NCBI RefSeq assembly: GCF_001428105.1
Contig: NZ_LMSJ01000012.1
Span: 308,569-372,568 of the forward strand
Direction: 5' to 3'
DNA from: Paenibacillus sp. Soil766
GTDB taxonomy: Bacteria > Bacillota > Bacilli > Paenibacillales > NBRC-103111
Length of the DNA stretch: 64,000 nt
A program made the translations under genes and the position numbers. Numbering within the stretch: the first letter of the stretch is position 1; each line of letters opens with the position of its first letter. A model generated the notes under the pieces. It saw only the letters and a program-made list of their open reading frames with translations, was not told the DNA's origin and searched no databases. Positions 9,365-18,766 of this stretch are shown here, piece by piece.

Positions 9365-10120
9365 ATGGATATTAGGCGAATATTAGGTCTTCCTGAGTTG
9401 TTAGATGTCAAAAAAGTCGTATGCGTTCAACCTCACCCTGATGATAATGAAGTTGGGGCTGCAGGAACATTATCTGAACTTGCGCAGCGCGGCTGTGAAA
9501 TCGTATACATTACAATAACCGATGGAAGTGGCAGTGGTTCAACTGGCGAGATGGAACCAGAAGCGATCGCAGCAATTCGCCGATCAGAGCGGTTGGCCGC
9601 TGGGGACATTTTGGGCGTGTCCAAGCATATTGCACTAGATTACCCGGACATGAGCAGTTATACCGAAGAGGAACTACTTGCTAAGTTGATTCCGATTATC
9701 CGTGAAGAGAAGCCGGATTTGCTGATGACTGTAGATCCATGGATGCCGTACGAAGCTCATCCAGATCATATAAAAACAGGGAAGGCCGTTGCTTCGGCGA
9801 TGCTCTTCTCGTCAAATGAAATCCTGTTCCCTGGATCCAAACCGCATGATGTCCCGCAAATCGCGTTCTATGCGACGTCTCATCCGAACACTTTCGTTGA
9901 TGTGTCGGCCCATTGGGAAACGAAAATAGCGTCCATCATGGCACATAAGAGTCAATTTGATAACAATAATTGGCCCTTGGTTAAGGGGTGTTTTGATTAT
10001 CAAGCGGTCCAATTGTACAGCAAGATGAAGAAAGATCCAGAAGCCCAAGGTTATGCTGAAGCATTTAAATTACTTACGTCTCATCAGCTGAACTTCTTCC
10101 CATCCGCGGTATACAGTTAA
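9365..10120 (+). CDS. PIG-L (LmbE) family N-deacetylase
   Basis: Zinc-dependent deacetylase family that acts on N-acetylglucosaminyl substrates; BshB enzymes of bacillithiol synthesis belong here. 251 residues from the ATG at 9365, which follows GGAGAGGTG. The first metal motif is PHPDD (24-27, H and DD), followed by the GAAGTL turn, a glycine-rich TDGSGSG stretch, and the second histidine motif EAHPDHIKTG. Substrate cannot be read from sequence; the bshA partner is not in the window, so bacillithiol synthesis is only one possibility. Confidence 0.85.
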   Translation: MDIRRILGLPELLDVKKVVCVQPHPDDNEVGAAGTLSELAQRGCEIVYITITDGSGSGSTGEMEPEAIAAIRRSERLAAGDILGVSKHIALDYPDMSSYTEEELLAKLIPIIREEKPDLLMTVDPWMPYEAHPDHIKTGKAVASAMLFSSNEILFPGSKPHDVPQIAFYATSHPNTFVDVSAHWETKIASIMAHKSQFDNNNWPLVKGCFDYQAVQLYSKMKKDPEAQGYAEAFKLLTSHQLNFFPSAVYS

Positions 10121-10197
10121 ACTGCACCTATTGGACATAGCGGCTTGTGGCAAGTGCAGCGTTTCCAACGGATGGGAATTAGTCCCTCCACGAAAGC

Positions 10198-10235
10198 AAA
10201 AAGCAGTGATCACATCAAAGTGGTCACTGCTTTTT
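10198..10235. terminator. Bidirectional terminator
   Basis: 16-bp stem (10198-10213 with 10220-10235, one G-U pair) rich in A on the left and T on the right, between the convergent deacetylase and oxidoreductase genes. Confidence 0.85.
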
Positions 10236-10248
10236 ATTATTCACCAAC

Positions 10249-10917
10249 CTATCGCCCCGAAGCATCACGAATCTCCGTGCTCTCCAGAATGGCTTTCGGA
10301 TATCCGACTCGTGCGACTGAGATCATGGCACGGCCAATCTGCTCGGAGTCGATGACGGCATTCGGGAACCATTTCTGTAAAAGGGGGAAAATCGGACTCA
10401 AGATGACAATAAATGTTTGGTATAGCTTGGTTTTGGATTTGACGCCATTTTTCGGCAGAATAGCACCAGGTCGGAACATATAGGCTGATTTGAAAGGCAG
10501 CTTTAGGAGGGCATTTTCTGTTTTGCCTTTTACACGTGCCCACATGCTGCTGCCTTGCTCAGTGCTATCTGTACTGGCACCTGTCACATAGACGAAGGTC
10601 ATCTGGGGCTGGATTCTGACTAACGTGGTGGCAATGTTCATGGTCAAATCGTAGGTAATCGCATGGTACTTTTCCTCGCTCATCCCTACAGAGGATACGC
10701 CGAGACAGAAGAAACAAGCATCGATACTCGACAGCTTATCCGTTAATTCAGTTAGATCGGTGATATCTTTGAGGACATGCTCACGGAATTTCGGTTGAGT
10801 CTGATGTGTAGCGCTTCGACCGATTGAAACCACGTTGGTAATGTGTGGATCGAGCAAGCATTCACGCAGTACGCTTTGCCCGACCATTCCCGTTGCTCCA
10901 AATATGAGAACGTTCAT
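10249..10917 (-). CDS. NAD(P)-binding oxidoreductase, atypical SDR / HTATIP2-like
   Basis: 222-residue cytosolic Rossmann protein. The nucleotide motif GATGMVG is at residues 8-14, followed later by FFCLGVSS and VYVTGAS, the usual beta-4/beta-5 positions of extended or atypical short-chain dehydrogenases. The Tyr-x3-Lys catalytic pair is not obvious, so activity and substrate are open. No operon partner. Confidence 0.82.
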   Translation of the reverse strand: MNVLIFGATGMVGQSVLRECLLDPHITNVVSIGRSATHQTQPKFREHVLKDITDLTELTDKLSSIDACFFCLGVSSVGMSEEKYHAITYDLTMNIATTLVRIQPQMTFVYVTGASTDSTEQGSSMWARVKGKTENALLKLPFKSAYMFRPGAILPKNGVKSKTKLYQTFIVILSPIFPLLQKWFPNAVIDSEQIGRAMISVARVGYPKAILESTEIRDASGR

Positions 10918-11036
10918 AGGTAGGTGCCACCTTTCGCAAATAAATGAATACTTGTAGACTCAGTATACCATTACTCTCCAACAAGCTTAATTGTGAGAGT
11001 TGATTTTTGAAAGTAGTGATTTAGTTAAACTTCCCC

Positions 11037-11999
11037 TCATAAGCGGTGAAGCTTGCGATAGGAGGAAGGCGTTACATGCATGCGTTTTTTGAATACACGG
11101 CTGAGATAAAATTCATTCTCAAAGCCGCATTGCCCCGCGATCTGCTGTAAGGTCATATCGCTATCCAGCAAGAGCTGCTTCACCTTCTGCAAACGTAACG
11201 TGGTTAAGTAATCGATCGGCAGCATACCGGTCGATTTTTTGAATCGGCGGGTAAACTGCACCTGTGTTATTCCAAGTTCCATGGCGATGTCTTTCATGAT
11301 ACAGGTGGATGATGCTAGTTCATGCAGCCGTTGAGTAGCCCCATAAATGAGGGCATCTTTATTGTTCGTATTTCCTGCTGTCCAAGGAGAGACAGCCTCT
11401 GGGCTGGCTGAATAAGCTTCTTCCACAACCAGCATCCATAGGTCTGTGAGTACATGTTGTCGCAGGGAAGAGGCAACATTTCCTTCATGTTGAAACCATT
11501 TTTTCAAGTAGGCATAGTTAGATGACAGTCGATTGAGATCTTGGATGGAGATTTTCCCGGATGGGAGATGAACTTCCCTAGTTAATGGATGACCTGTCTC
11601 ATCGACCCATTGCAGCAACATGACGTGAAACGATAAAGGCTGAATGACTGCTCTTCGAAAAATAACCCCCGGTGGACATAGCACCAAATCTCCGAAAGCA
11701 GCTGTCCCCTCGTGCTCTTGAATCTGATAGGAGAAGCTCCCATTCTCTACAGCAAATAGCACCCAGAATTCATTCGAATCCTCCTGAAGCTGAAAGACCG
11801 ATTTCTCTCTCCAATACATGTGACTTAGCAATTTGGGTTGAGTTTGATCTGCATCTTGGAGCAGCATCACGCGCACCTCTCCTCTTTTATTCCGACGTAA
11901 CATGATCATGGAATTTCTACTTTCATCATAGTGGATAAGCCTAGTAGAAGAAAGTCTTGTTGGTGAAATTTTGTATAAGTTTATGTTAAACGCGTGCAT
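11037..11999 (-). CDS. AraC family transcriptional regulator with cupin-like sensor domain
   Basis: 320 residues. The N-terminal half resembles the beta-barrel effector domain of AraC proteins (LCPPGVIFRRAVIQPLSFHVMLL). The C-terminal part has two helix-turn-helix units, the first with KDIAMELGITQVQFTRRFKKSTGM and the second with LQQIAGQCGFENEFYLSRVFKKRMHVTPSSYRK. It starts 60 bases from the divergent FAD-dependent oxidoreductase gene and is the likely activator of that gene. The start codon is uncertain because no strong ribosome site is visible. Confidence 0.88.
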   Translation of the reverse strand: MHAFNINLYKISPTRLSSTRLIHYDESRNSMIMLRRNKRGEVRVMLLQDADQTQPKLLSHMYWREKSVFQLQEDSNEFWVLFAVENGSFSYQIQEHEGTAAFGDLVLCPPGVIFRRAVIQPLSFHVMLLQWVDETGHPLTREVHLPSGKISIQDLNRLSSNYAYLKKWFQHEGNVASSLRQHVLTDLWMLVVEEAYSASPEAVSPWTAGNTNNKDALIYGATQRLHELASSTCIMKDIAMELGITQVQFTRRFKKSTGMLPIDYLTTLRLQKVKQLLLDSDMTLQQIAGQCGFENEFYLSRVFKKRMHVTPSSYRKLHRL

Positions 12000-12061
12000 G
12001 GCTTATATCGCTGTTAATCCTATAAAATAAGGATAATAACAGATTTCATGGAGGTTTTCCA

Positions 12062-14314
12062 ATGAGAGAAGAAATGGTAATTAAGGATATCACAGTCGTT
12101 GGTGGTGGACTTTCAGGCGTGTGTGCAGCCATAGCTGCTGCAAGATTAGGTCAGACGGTGGCACTGATTCAAAATCGACCCGTACTCGGGGGGAATTCGT
12201 CAAGCGAGGTCCGTGTGTGGGTTTGCGGAGCAACGGCGCATGGTATTAATCGGTATGCGCGTGAAACAGGTATTATGGGTGAGTTGTTTGTAGAAAATCA
12301 GTTCCAGAATCCTGATGGGAATCCTTATCTATGGGATCTCATCGTGTTGGAAGCGGTGCGCGCTGAAGCGAATATACAGCTTTTTCTTAACACAGATGTA
12401 CATGAGGTGGAAGCAGATGGAGATGAGAGCAATCGTATCATTCGCTCGGTTACGGGATGGATGATGGGCTCGGAGCGGCGTATTCGTTTCGTGAGCGAAG
12501 TGTATCTAGATTGTACGGGGGATGGCCTAATTGGATTCTTAGCGGGGGCCAAATTTCGTATCGGCCGTGAGGCGCGAGAAGAGTTTCAGGAGGAGTGGGC
12601 GCCTGAGGTTGCAGATGATATTACACTCGGGAGTACGATTTTATTTTACACCAAAGAAGTGGGTCACCCGGTTAAATACCATCCGCCAAGCTTTGCCAAA
12701 GACATCACAACGACCTCTATTCCGATCAAGCGTGTGATTCAAAGCGGCGATTCAGGCTGTCATTATTGGTGGATTGAGTGGGGCGGAGAGCTAGATACCG
12801 TTCATGAGAATGAGCGCATTCGGGATGAGTTATGGTCGGTTATATATGGGATTTGGGATTATATCAAAAATTCAGGTGGATTTGATTCGGCCAACATGAC
12901 GCTGGAATGGGTAGGGGCATTACCTGGCAAACGAGAATACCGCCGGTTCATCGGGGATTATATCTTGAACCAGAATGACATTCTGGCTCAGACAAGGTTC
13001 GAGGACACCGTTGCCTTCGGCGGCTGGTCCATCGATCTGCATCCCCCGCAGGGGATGTATTCAACGGAGAGTGGTTCGAAGCATTTGCACGCGGATGGCA
13101 TCTATCATATTCCGTTTCGCAGCTTGTACTCCGTCAATGTATCCAACATGCTGATGGCTGGACGTAATATAAGCGCCTCCCATGTTGCCTTCGGCACGAC
13201 GCGAGTCATGGCGACTTGCGCGGTTATTGGGGAGGCGGCAGGAACGGGCGCGGCGCTATGCGTTCAGAAGCATGTGACACCGCGTGAGCTGTATCGGAAG
13301 CATTGCAAGGAGCTCCAGCAGGTGCTGCTAAGGCAGGATGCTGCGTTGATTGGCATACGCAACGCAGATGAGCTGGATCTTGGGAGACTGGCCAAGTTGA
13401 AGGCGTCCTCTACGTTAACACGGCTGAGTGTGTCGCATGCGGTGGAGCCTAGGCGATTGATTGACGATGTGGCGGTGTTATTCCCTGTAGAACCGCGATT
13501 GAACGGCTTCGAGCTGCTGGTTGATGTGAGCCAAGCAACGACAATTCAAGTGGAGCTGTGGGACACGGGCCGAGCGGAGAATTATGTGCCGAAGGTGATG
13601 ATCATGCAGACGGAGACGACGGTACAGGTCGGCGAACAGCAATGGGTCCACTTTCCACTAAGTTGGCAGCCTGACGAGACACAGAACGCTTTCGTCATTA
13701 TCAAAGCGAATGAACACGTCGTGGTATTTCATTCCGATCAACAGCATGCGGGAGCGATTGCTTTTGTACGAGGAACGAAGCCGATTGTGGATCCGAAGCT
13801 AGAGAATCATCAACCGGATCAGCCAGTTGTTCAATGGAGTATGAAAAATGGTGTGGATCGTAAGCCAATCTGCTTCCGACTTACGTCAGAGACGAGCGCA
13901 TTCTCTGCGGCCAAGGTGACGAATGGTTTTCTACGGCCATATGGTGCGCCAAATCAATGGATGTCGGAACCGATGAAGCCAGCGAACGAAGAGTGGCTGG
14001 AGCTTTGCTGGGACGAAGCGCAAAATCTGAAGTATCTACAAGTAACCTTTAATGATAATGTGCACGAGGATTTAATTAATCTTCACGCATTCAGGACGAG
14101 TGATGAAGTCAGACCCGAGTTGGTGAAGGACTACCGTTTGGAAGCATGGGTGGATGAGGCGTGGAAAGTCCTGCAGCATGTGACAAATAATCGGAAGCGT
14201 ACAAGAAAATTGCAGTTGGAGGCTGCCATTGCCACGAATCGGTTACGACTAGTTGTGGAAGCGACGAACGGTAGCCCATGCGCGGAGGTCGTTGAGATAC
14301 GGATCTACGGGTAG
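12062..14314 (+). CDS. FAD-dependent oxidoreductase with C-terminal accessory domain
   Basis: 750 residues. Begins with a dinucleotide-binding motif (VVGGGLSGVCAAIAAARLG, about 9-27) followed by RPVLGGNSSSEVRV, typical of the FAD_oxidored family; a conserved YLDCTGDGLIGFLAGA block binds the flavin. The last 250 residues resemble beta-sandwich accessory modules of carbohydrate-active proteins, which is inference. GGAGG lies seven bases before the ATG. It is divergent from an AraC regulator. A close paralogue occupies the right edge of the window in opposite orientation. The substrate is unknown. Confidence 0.88.
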   Translation: MREEMVIKDITVVGGGLSGVCAAIAAARLGQTVALIQNRPVLGGNSSSEVRVWVCGATAHGINRYARETGIMGELFVENQFQNPDGNPYLWDLIVLEAVRAEANIQLFLNTDVHEVEADGDESNRIIRSVTGWMMGSERRIRFVSEVYLDCTGDGLIGFLAGAKFRIGREAREEFQEEWAPEVADDITLGSTILFYTKEVGHPVKYHPPSFAKDITTTSIPIKRVIQSGDSGCHYWWIEWGGELDTVHENERIRDELWSVIYGIWDYIKNSGGFDSANMTLEWVGALPGKREYRRFIGDYILNQNDILAQTRFEDTVAFGGWSIDLHPPQGMYSTESGSKHLHADGIYHIPFRSLYSVNVSNMLMAGRNISASHVAFGTTRVMATCAVIGEAAGTGAALCVQKHVTPRELYRKHCKELQQVLLRQDAALIGIRNADELDLGRLAKLKASSTLTRLSVSHAVEPRRLIDDVAVLFPVEPRLNGFELLVDVSQATTIQVELWDTGRAENYVPKVMIMQTETTVQVGEQQWVHFPLSWQPDETQNAFVIIKANEHVVVFHSDQQHAGAIAFVRGTKPIVDPKLENHQPDQPVVQWSMKNGVDRKPICFRLTSETSAFSAAKVTNGFLRPYGAPNQWMSEPMKPANEEWLELCWDEAQNLKYLQVTFNDNVHEDLINLHAFRTSDEVRPELVKDYRLEAWVDEAWKVLQHVTNNRKRTRKLQLEAAIATNRLRLVVEATNGSPCAEVVEIRIYG

Positions 14315-14337
14315 GTAAAGTATGGATACAGAGAGGT

Positions 14338-15456
14338 TCATTCATTCGAAGTGAGAGGAGATTTACTTTTCCGCTTCGCAACATGTACGAGGGTCACAAG
14401 AAGGACTGGAACTAGATACCCGAGTGTCCCCCAAATGGGATGTATAACGGATACTAAATTGCCCCAGAAAGCTTCACCTTTAACTTGAGTAGTAAGAGAT
14501 AATATACAGCAAATCATGGTTAGAGGCAAAATGAGCAAGCGATTGTTTTGCAAATTAAACAACTGGGTAAAGGTCAAATTTAGGGTAAATATAACAATGG
14601 TGCCTTTCATATAGGAAGCTACAATTAATGAAATACCGATAAGCGATTCAATACGCTGAAATAATTCATAAAATTCAATGGTTCTTGCTAATTGAAACAT
14701 GGAATATTTGCGTTCGCCTGCGATAGGTCCATATGTCATAAGTGTGCATAGTGTGACAGTAATCAAGCTTATAGCGTTCATAGAAAGAGCTGCAAATAAA
14801 CCACGTTTCAGTGGTTTATTTTGGTTTGTGGAAACAAATGGGAGAATCATGCTGAAGAGAAAGACTTCAACATACGGAAACCCATAGGAAAAATACCCTC
14901 CAAGTAAGATCGGTTTAAACCCGAGAGGAATGACAGGCAACAAGTAAGATGGATGATAATTAAAGCTGGCTAAAGCTAATATGAGCAGTACATAAAACAT
15001 GACCATCGCAGATAGTAAAACAAACAAGCGTGCCATGATTTCAATTCCCAAGCGTACGGTCACAAAAACCAGTAAATATATGAGAGAGTTAAACACATAA
15101 ATCGGTGTCTCTCGCATTAAAGTTGTCGTCATGAATAAACCAATATCAATGACAATACCAGTTGCCATATGGAACTGAAAGGAAATGAAGGGGATTGCGA
15201 GCAGTATCGTCACCCATGTGCCAACTGTTTTCTTACTATATTCTATAAAGGTCAAGTCCGGATATTTCCCATGCATATAGAGGATGCAACCAAGAAAGCT
15301 AAGGCTTAATAGGTAAGAAAGGATAAGCGATAGCCATGCTCCGTTGTTGGCAAAGTTAATTAAGGGTTGTGGAATGTTAATGATCGAAGAGCCTGTTAAG
15401 TAGATAAAAAATAAGACAGACATCTGGCTAGCACTAATTCTTTCTTCAATTCCCAT
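14338..15456 (-). CDS. Spore germinant receptor B subunit (GerAB-type permease)
   Basis: 372-residue membrane protein of the amino acid/polyamine/organocation superfamily, with about ten hydrophobic segments. It begins MGIEERISASQMSVLFFIYLTG, typical of GerAB/GerKB proteins that form the germinant pocket in the inner spore membrane. It is the last gene of a minus-strand ger operon of order A, C, small protein, B. Confidence 0.92.
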   Translation of the reverse strand: MGIEERISASQMSVLFFIYLTGSSIINIPQPLINFANNGAWLSLILSYLLSLSFLGCILYMHGKYPDLTFIEYSKKTVGTWVTILLAIPFISFQFHMATGIVIDIGLFMTTTLMRETPIYVFNSLIYLLVFVTVRLGIEIMARLFVLLSAMVMFYVLLILALASFNYHPSYLLPVIPLGFKPILLGGYFSYGFPYVEVFLFSMILPFVSTNQNKPLKRGLFAALSMNAISLITVTLCTLMTYGPIAGERKYSMFQLARTIEFYELFQRIESLIGISLIVASYMKGTIVIFTLNLTFTQLFNLQNNRLLILPLTMICCILSLTTQVKGEAFWGNLVSVIHPIWGTLGYLVPVLLVTLVHVAKRKSKSPLTSNE

Positions 15457-15492
15457 TGTATAGCCCCCGCCCTTTCCTTAGACTTTCTGTTG

Positions 15493-15738
15493 CTATTGAG
15501 GGGTGACATGTAAGAACTCAACGATTAGACGGGAAGGTGTTCCAAACAAGTAATCAGCTGCATCATAGAGAGTCGGCCAACGTAATTCACAAACAAGAAT
15601 ACTGCTAAGATAGATCGTTACCATGACGAGGAAGGCATAAATAAATTTGGCGCGTGGCTTTTCATTCTTTAAGTTGACCATATCAAATAACAGTAACGGG
15701 ACACAAATGACCAATAGAATGACTAGCTTTAGTATCAT
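15493..15738 (-). CDS. Small two-helix membrane protein in ger operon (candidate D subunit)
   Basis: 81 residues with two predicted membrane segments (about 2-20 and 33-52) and a short C-terminal tail. It lies between the C and B genes with short gaps on both sides (36 and 32 bases). Small two-TM proteins encoded inside ger operons are known as D subunits that modulate receptor activity; assignment by size, topology and place, not by residue similarity. Confidence 0.75.
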   Translation of the reverse strand: MILKLVILLVICVPLLLFDMVNLKNEKPRAKFIYAFLVMVTIYLSSILVCELRWPTLYDAADYLFGTPSRLIVEFLHVTPQ

Positions 15739-15770
15739 AGAAGATCTTGTCCTCTCGTTGACGTATATTG

Positions 15771-16934
15771 TTACTTATTTAGAGGATCACCGCCGCTCAT
15801 TCCTGAGTTAGTAACCGTCACATCGACATGGATATGAAATTGAACGTCTGCAAAACGATCATCCCAGTCATCTTTCCATGCTTGCCATAAACGAGGATTT
15901 TTGGCGTAAACCATGTTGCCAATGCCTATTGCATCTAGTTTTTTGGCTTGTAAATGTTGAAGGAATGTAAGTATCTCTTTCTTGACTTGGTTATTTAAAC
16001 GGGTTTGATAAGCTTGTTCTTCTTCAGCTGTTTTCACGGAAGAGCAACTTAGCTCCCCAGCTGCTCCGATCAACTTTGTCGTGACATTCACGTTCACTGC
16101 ATTATTCGTAAGAGAGGTTGTGATCTTCGTACTTCCCTGAGAAACCTCGAAGGATTCCTGCAGTGCGGGACTACCGTCACCATCGTCCCCTTCACAAGTC
16201 GAAGTGATAATACCGGTTTTATATTGATGAGTTAGCAAAAGAAAGGCTTTTAATTCGGATGGCGGAATAGTTTCGGCTAGTTTTTGCTTATGAATGATCA
16301 CGACTCCAGCAATATTAGGGACATTCCCACGTTTATTATCCAAATATAAGTAAGGGATCGTAGTAACGCCTGTTTCACTTTTCATTTGAATCATAACCTT
16401 AAGGATATTCTGATTCATGGACTTAGCAGCAAACCGCGAGGAGCCTTCATCCATAGATCGCAATTGTTGTCCCAACGTATATTCAATAAACGGCTCTAAT
16501 TTCAAATACTCGCCAGCATTTCCTTTGGTAACTAAGAGAAGATTGGTAGGTCTGGGTTCATGGTCACGCCTAAAAAAGTCAAGAATGATGCCTAAATCTT
16601 GGGTCTCGAGGACCTTGTCACTAACTAGAATGGCACGCATGTGATCCCATTTGGCTTTTCGTCCAAGATGTATGGTGATATCCCGAATCGCATCAAATAC
16701 ATTTTCGCCCTCCGTCTTAATTGTGAAAGAGGATTTCGTGCCTGTTCCCTTAGAAAGTGCACTGCTGCCGCTTGGCTTATAGAACAGTGTGGTTAATCTG
16801 ATTTTGCCATTGTCGGATAGGTCCACAGAAACAGCTTGTACAAAGGCAAATTCGATCAGTTCGGCTTTGTTCCAACAGCCTGTTAAAGAAAATAATAACA
16901 GTCCAGATAATGTCGTCACCATTAACCATCTCAT
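15771..16934 (-). CDS. Spore germinant receptor C subunit, Ger(x)C lipoprotein
   Basis: 387 residues. A lipoprotein signal is clear: MRWLMVTT, hydrophobic stretch, then LTGC-WNKAEL with the cysteine at 21, and the WNxxEl motif that follows is diagnostic of GerC proteins. The C-terminal domain is the peripheral fold of the family. It anchors to the outer face of the inner spore membrane. Position after the A gene and before the small and B genes supports a complete receptor. Confidence 0.94.
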   Translation of the reverse strand: MRWLMVTTLSGLLLFSLTGCWNKAELIEFAFVQAVSVDLSDNGKIRLTTLFYKPSGSSALSKGTGTKSSFTIKTEGENVFDAIRDITIHLGRKAKWDHMRAILVSDKVLETQDLGIILDFFRRDHEPRPTNLLLVTKGNAGEYLKLEPFIEYTLGQQLRSMDEGSSRFAAKSMNQNILKVMIQMKSETGVTTIPYLYLDNKRGNVPNIAGVVIIHKQKLAETIPPSELKAFLLLTHQYKTGIITSTCEGDDGDGSPALQESFEVSQGSTKITTSLTNNAVNVNVTTKLIGAAGELSCSSVKTAEEEQAYQTRLNNQVKKEILTFLQHLQAKKLDAIGIGNMVYAKNPRLWQAWKDDWDDRFADVQFHIHVDVTVTNSGMSGGDPLNK

Positions 16935-16964
16935 GTTGTATTTCCTTCTTTCTCTGTCATACAG

Positions 16965-18551
16965 TTACTTTTTGTAACTGCTATGCCGATGTCGGTTCCG
17001 CGGTGAGCGGAGTAGAAATTTTAATGGAGCTCGTATGAATCCATCTTTCAATTGACTCATTTTCAGAGGAGCCCATGGAGTCAGATATGTTTGTCCTAAA
17101 GATCGTAGGCTGACTAAATGAAGAAAAATAAACAGAAAACCGATCATGAAACCGAATCCTCCCAAGCTTGCAGCAAGAAACATGAGGGGAAAGCGCAAGA
17201 TGCGCAGAGAAATAGCCATATTGTAATTGGGCAATGAAAAGGAAGCGATACCTGTAAGTGCCACGATGATGACCATGATGGGTGAAGCGATTTTGGCTTC
17301 AATGGCAGCTTGCCCAATGACAAGAGCTCCGACGATACTTACTGCTGAACCTACGGGTTTAGGCAGGCGGATACCAGCTTCGCGCATGATTTCAAAGAAA
17401 AATTCCATCAACAAAGCTTCGATGAAAGCAGGGAAGGGAATGCCTTCACGGGTATCCAGAATGGCCAACAGCAATACGGTGGGAATGAGCTCGGAATGAA
17501 AAGTTGAGATAGCGATATACAGACTCGGTAAAGTAAGTGCCATAATAAAGGCGGATAGTCTAAGTATTCGAATAAGTGAGGAATATAGGGAACGTATGTA
17601 ATAGTCTTCACTTGATTGGAAAAACTCCATGAAGAGGCCGGGACAGATCATTACAGAAGGAGAACCCGAGGTGATCACAATGATTTTCCCATCAAGAAGC
17701 GCAGCAATAGCCGTATCCGTACGTTCCGTATGTCGAAATTGTGGAAAAGGGGAGTACGTGGAGTCCTCAATCAATTCTTCGATATAGGCGACTTCCAAAA
17801 TTTCTTCTTGTATGGCTTTATCAAAGCGTTTTTTGAATTCGGCTAATGTGTTGGGGTTCACAGATCCATCTAAATAACCGATGGCAATCTCCGTCTTGGT
17901 TTCTCCGCTTGCAACGAACTTTTCAATCTTGAAATTGGCGCTTTTCAAACGGTTTCGCAGCAAACCCAAGTTGATTTTCAAATTTTCAACCGTAGCTTCT
18001 TGAGGTCCTCTAACGACAGGTTCGTTCATAGGTTCGGTAATTTGTCTTGTTTCCAAAGTAAGGGCATGAAAGCTCAATGCTTTATTCCATTGCTCGAAGA
18101 AAATCACAACTTGACCCCGCAGAATGTTATGTTCTGCAATGGGCAGTTGGTCAATAATCGTCACATTCCGGGAAGAGATACCTTGATTTTCGAAGAATGA
18201 GATCAATTTTTTAAGATCGATGGTTGCTGCTTCTACACCAGCTTCTTGAAACACAAGATCTTGGAGCACATCTTTTAGATAGACCAAGTCTTTATCATCT
18301 ATAAGTGAATCGCAATAAACAACAAGTGCTCCGTATTGCAAATCCGCACCAAAAAATCTAGGCAGATAACAAATATCGGAACAATTCGCTAGTTGTTGCT
18401 CTAACCATTGTTTATTCTCAGCTAAGGTTAATGCAAGAGGAGATTCCACTTCAAGGGAAGGCACGATGGTGTTTGGCGTCGGTGTTGGCGTTGATGTTGT
18501 TGTTGTTGTTGTTGTTGCTTTACTTTTTCCGAACAACTTTTGTATATCCAT
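16965..18551 (-). CDS. Spore germinant receptor A subunit (GerAA/GerKA type)
   Basis: 528 residues from the ATG at 18551, which has AGAAGGA eight bases upstream; the frame stays open to 18713 but without a site. The first 40 residues contain a low-complexity Thr run and a TPTPTP repeat encoded by (TTG)n on the opposite strand. A soluble N-terminal domain (about 50-300) is followed by membrane helices (from about 340) and the family signature SPFPQFRHTERTDTAIAALLDGKI. First gene of the A-C-small-B operon. The receptor should trigger germination on binding of a nutrient that cannot be named. Confidence 0.94.
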   Translation of the reverse strand: MDIQKLFGKSKATTTTTTTSTPTPTPNTIVPSLEVESPLALTLAENKQWLEQQLANCSDICYLPRFFGADLQYGALVVYCDSLIDDKDLVYLKDVLQDLVFQEAGVEAATIDLKKLISFFENQGISSRNVTIIDQLPIAEHNILRGQVVIFFEQWNKALSFHALTLETRQITEPMNEPVVRGPQEATVENLKINLGLLRNRLKSANFKIEKFVASGETKTEIAIGYLDGSVNPNTLAEFKKRFDKAIQEEILEVAYIEELIEDSTYSPFPQFRHTERTDTAIAALLDGKIIVITSGSPSVMICPGLFMEFFQSSEDYYIRSLYSSLIRILRLSAFIMALTLPSLYIAISTFHSELIPTVLLLAILDTREGIPFPAFIEALLMEFFFEIMREAGIRLPKPVGSAVSIVGALVIGQAAIEAKIASPIMVIIVALTGIASFSLPNYNMAISLRILRFPLMFLAASLGGFGFMIGFLFIFLHLVSLRSLGQTYLTPWAPLKMSQLKDGFIRAPLKFLLRSPRNRHRHSSYKK

Positions 18552-18766
18552 AAAAATTTTCCTTCTATTATTTGTTGGTTGCGCAGGTTTATTATTCCAA
18601 TATGCAGGGAAAATATGTGAACTTCTTTCCAGATTTCCCATCACTGTAGGAGGACGTTCTAACTCAGACGAGGTGGCTAGCCGGAACAGTAATGAAGACG
18701 GATCCAGTCTCATATATCAAATAGAATAAGTAAGAATTGAACTTATCTAATGAGAGGAGACTTTCG

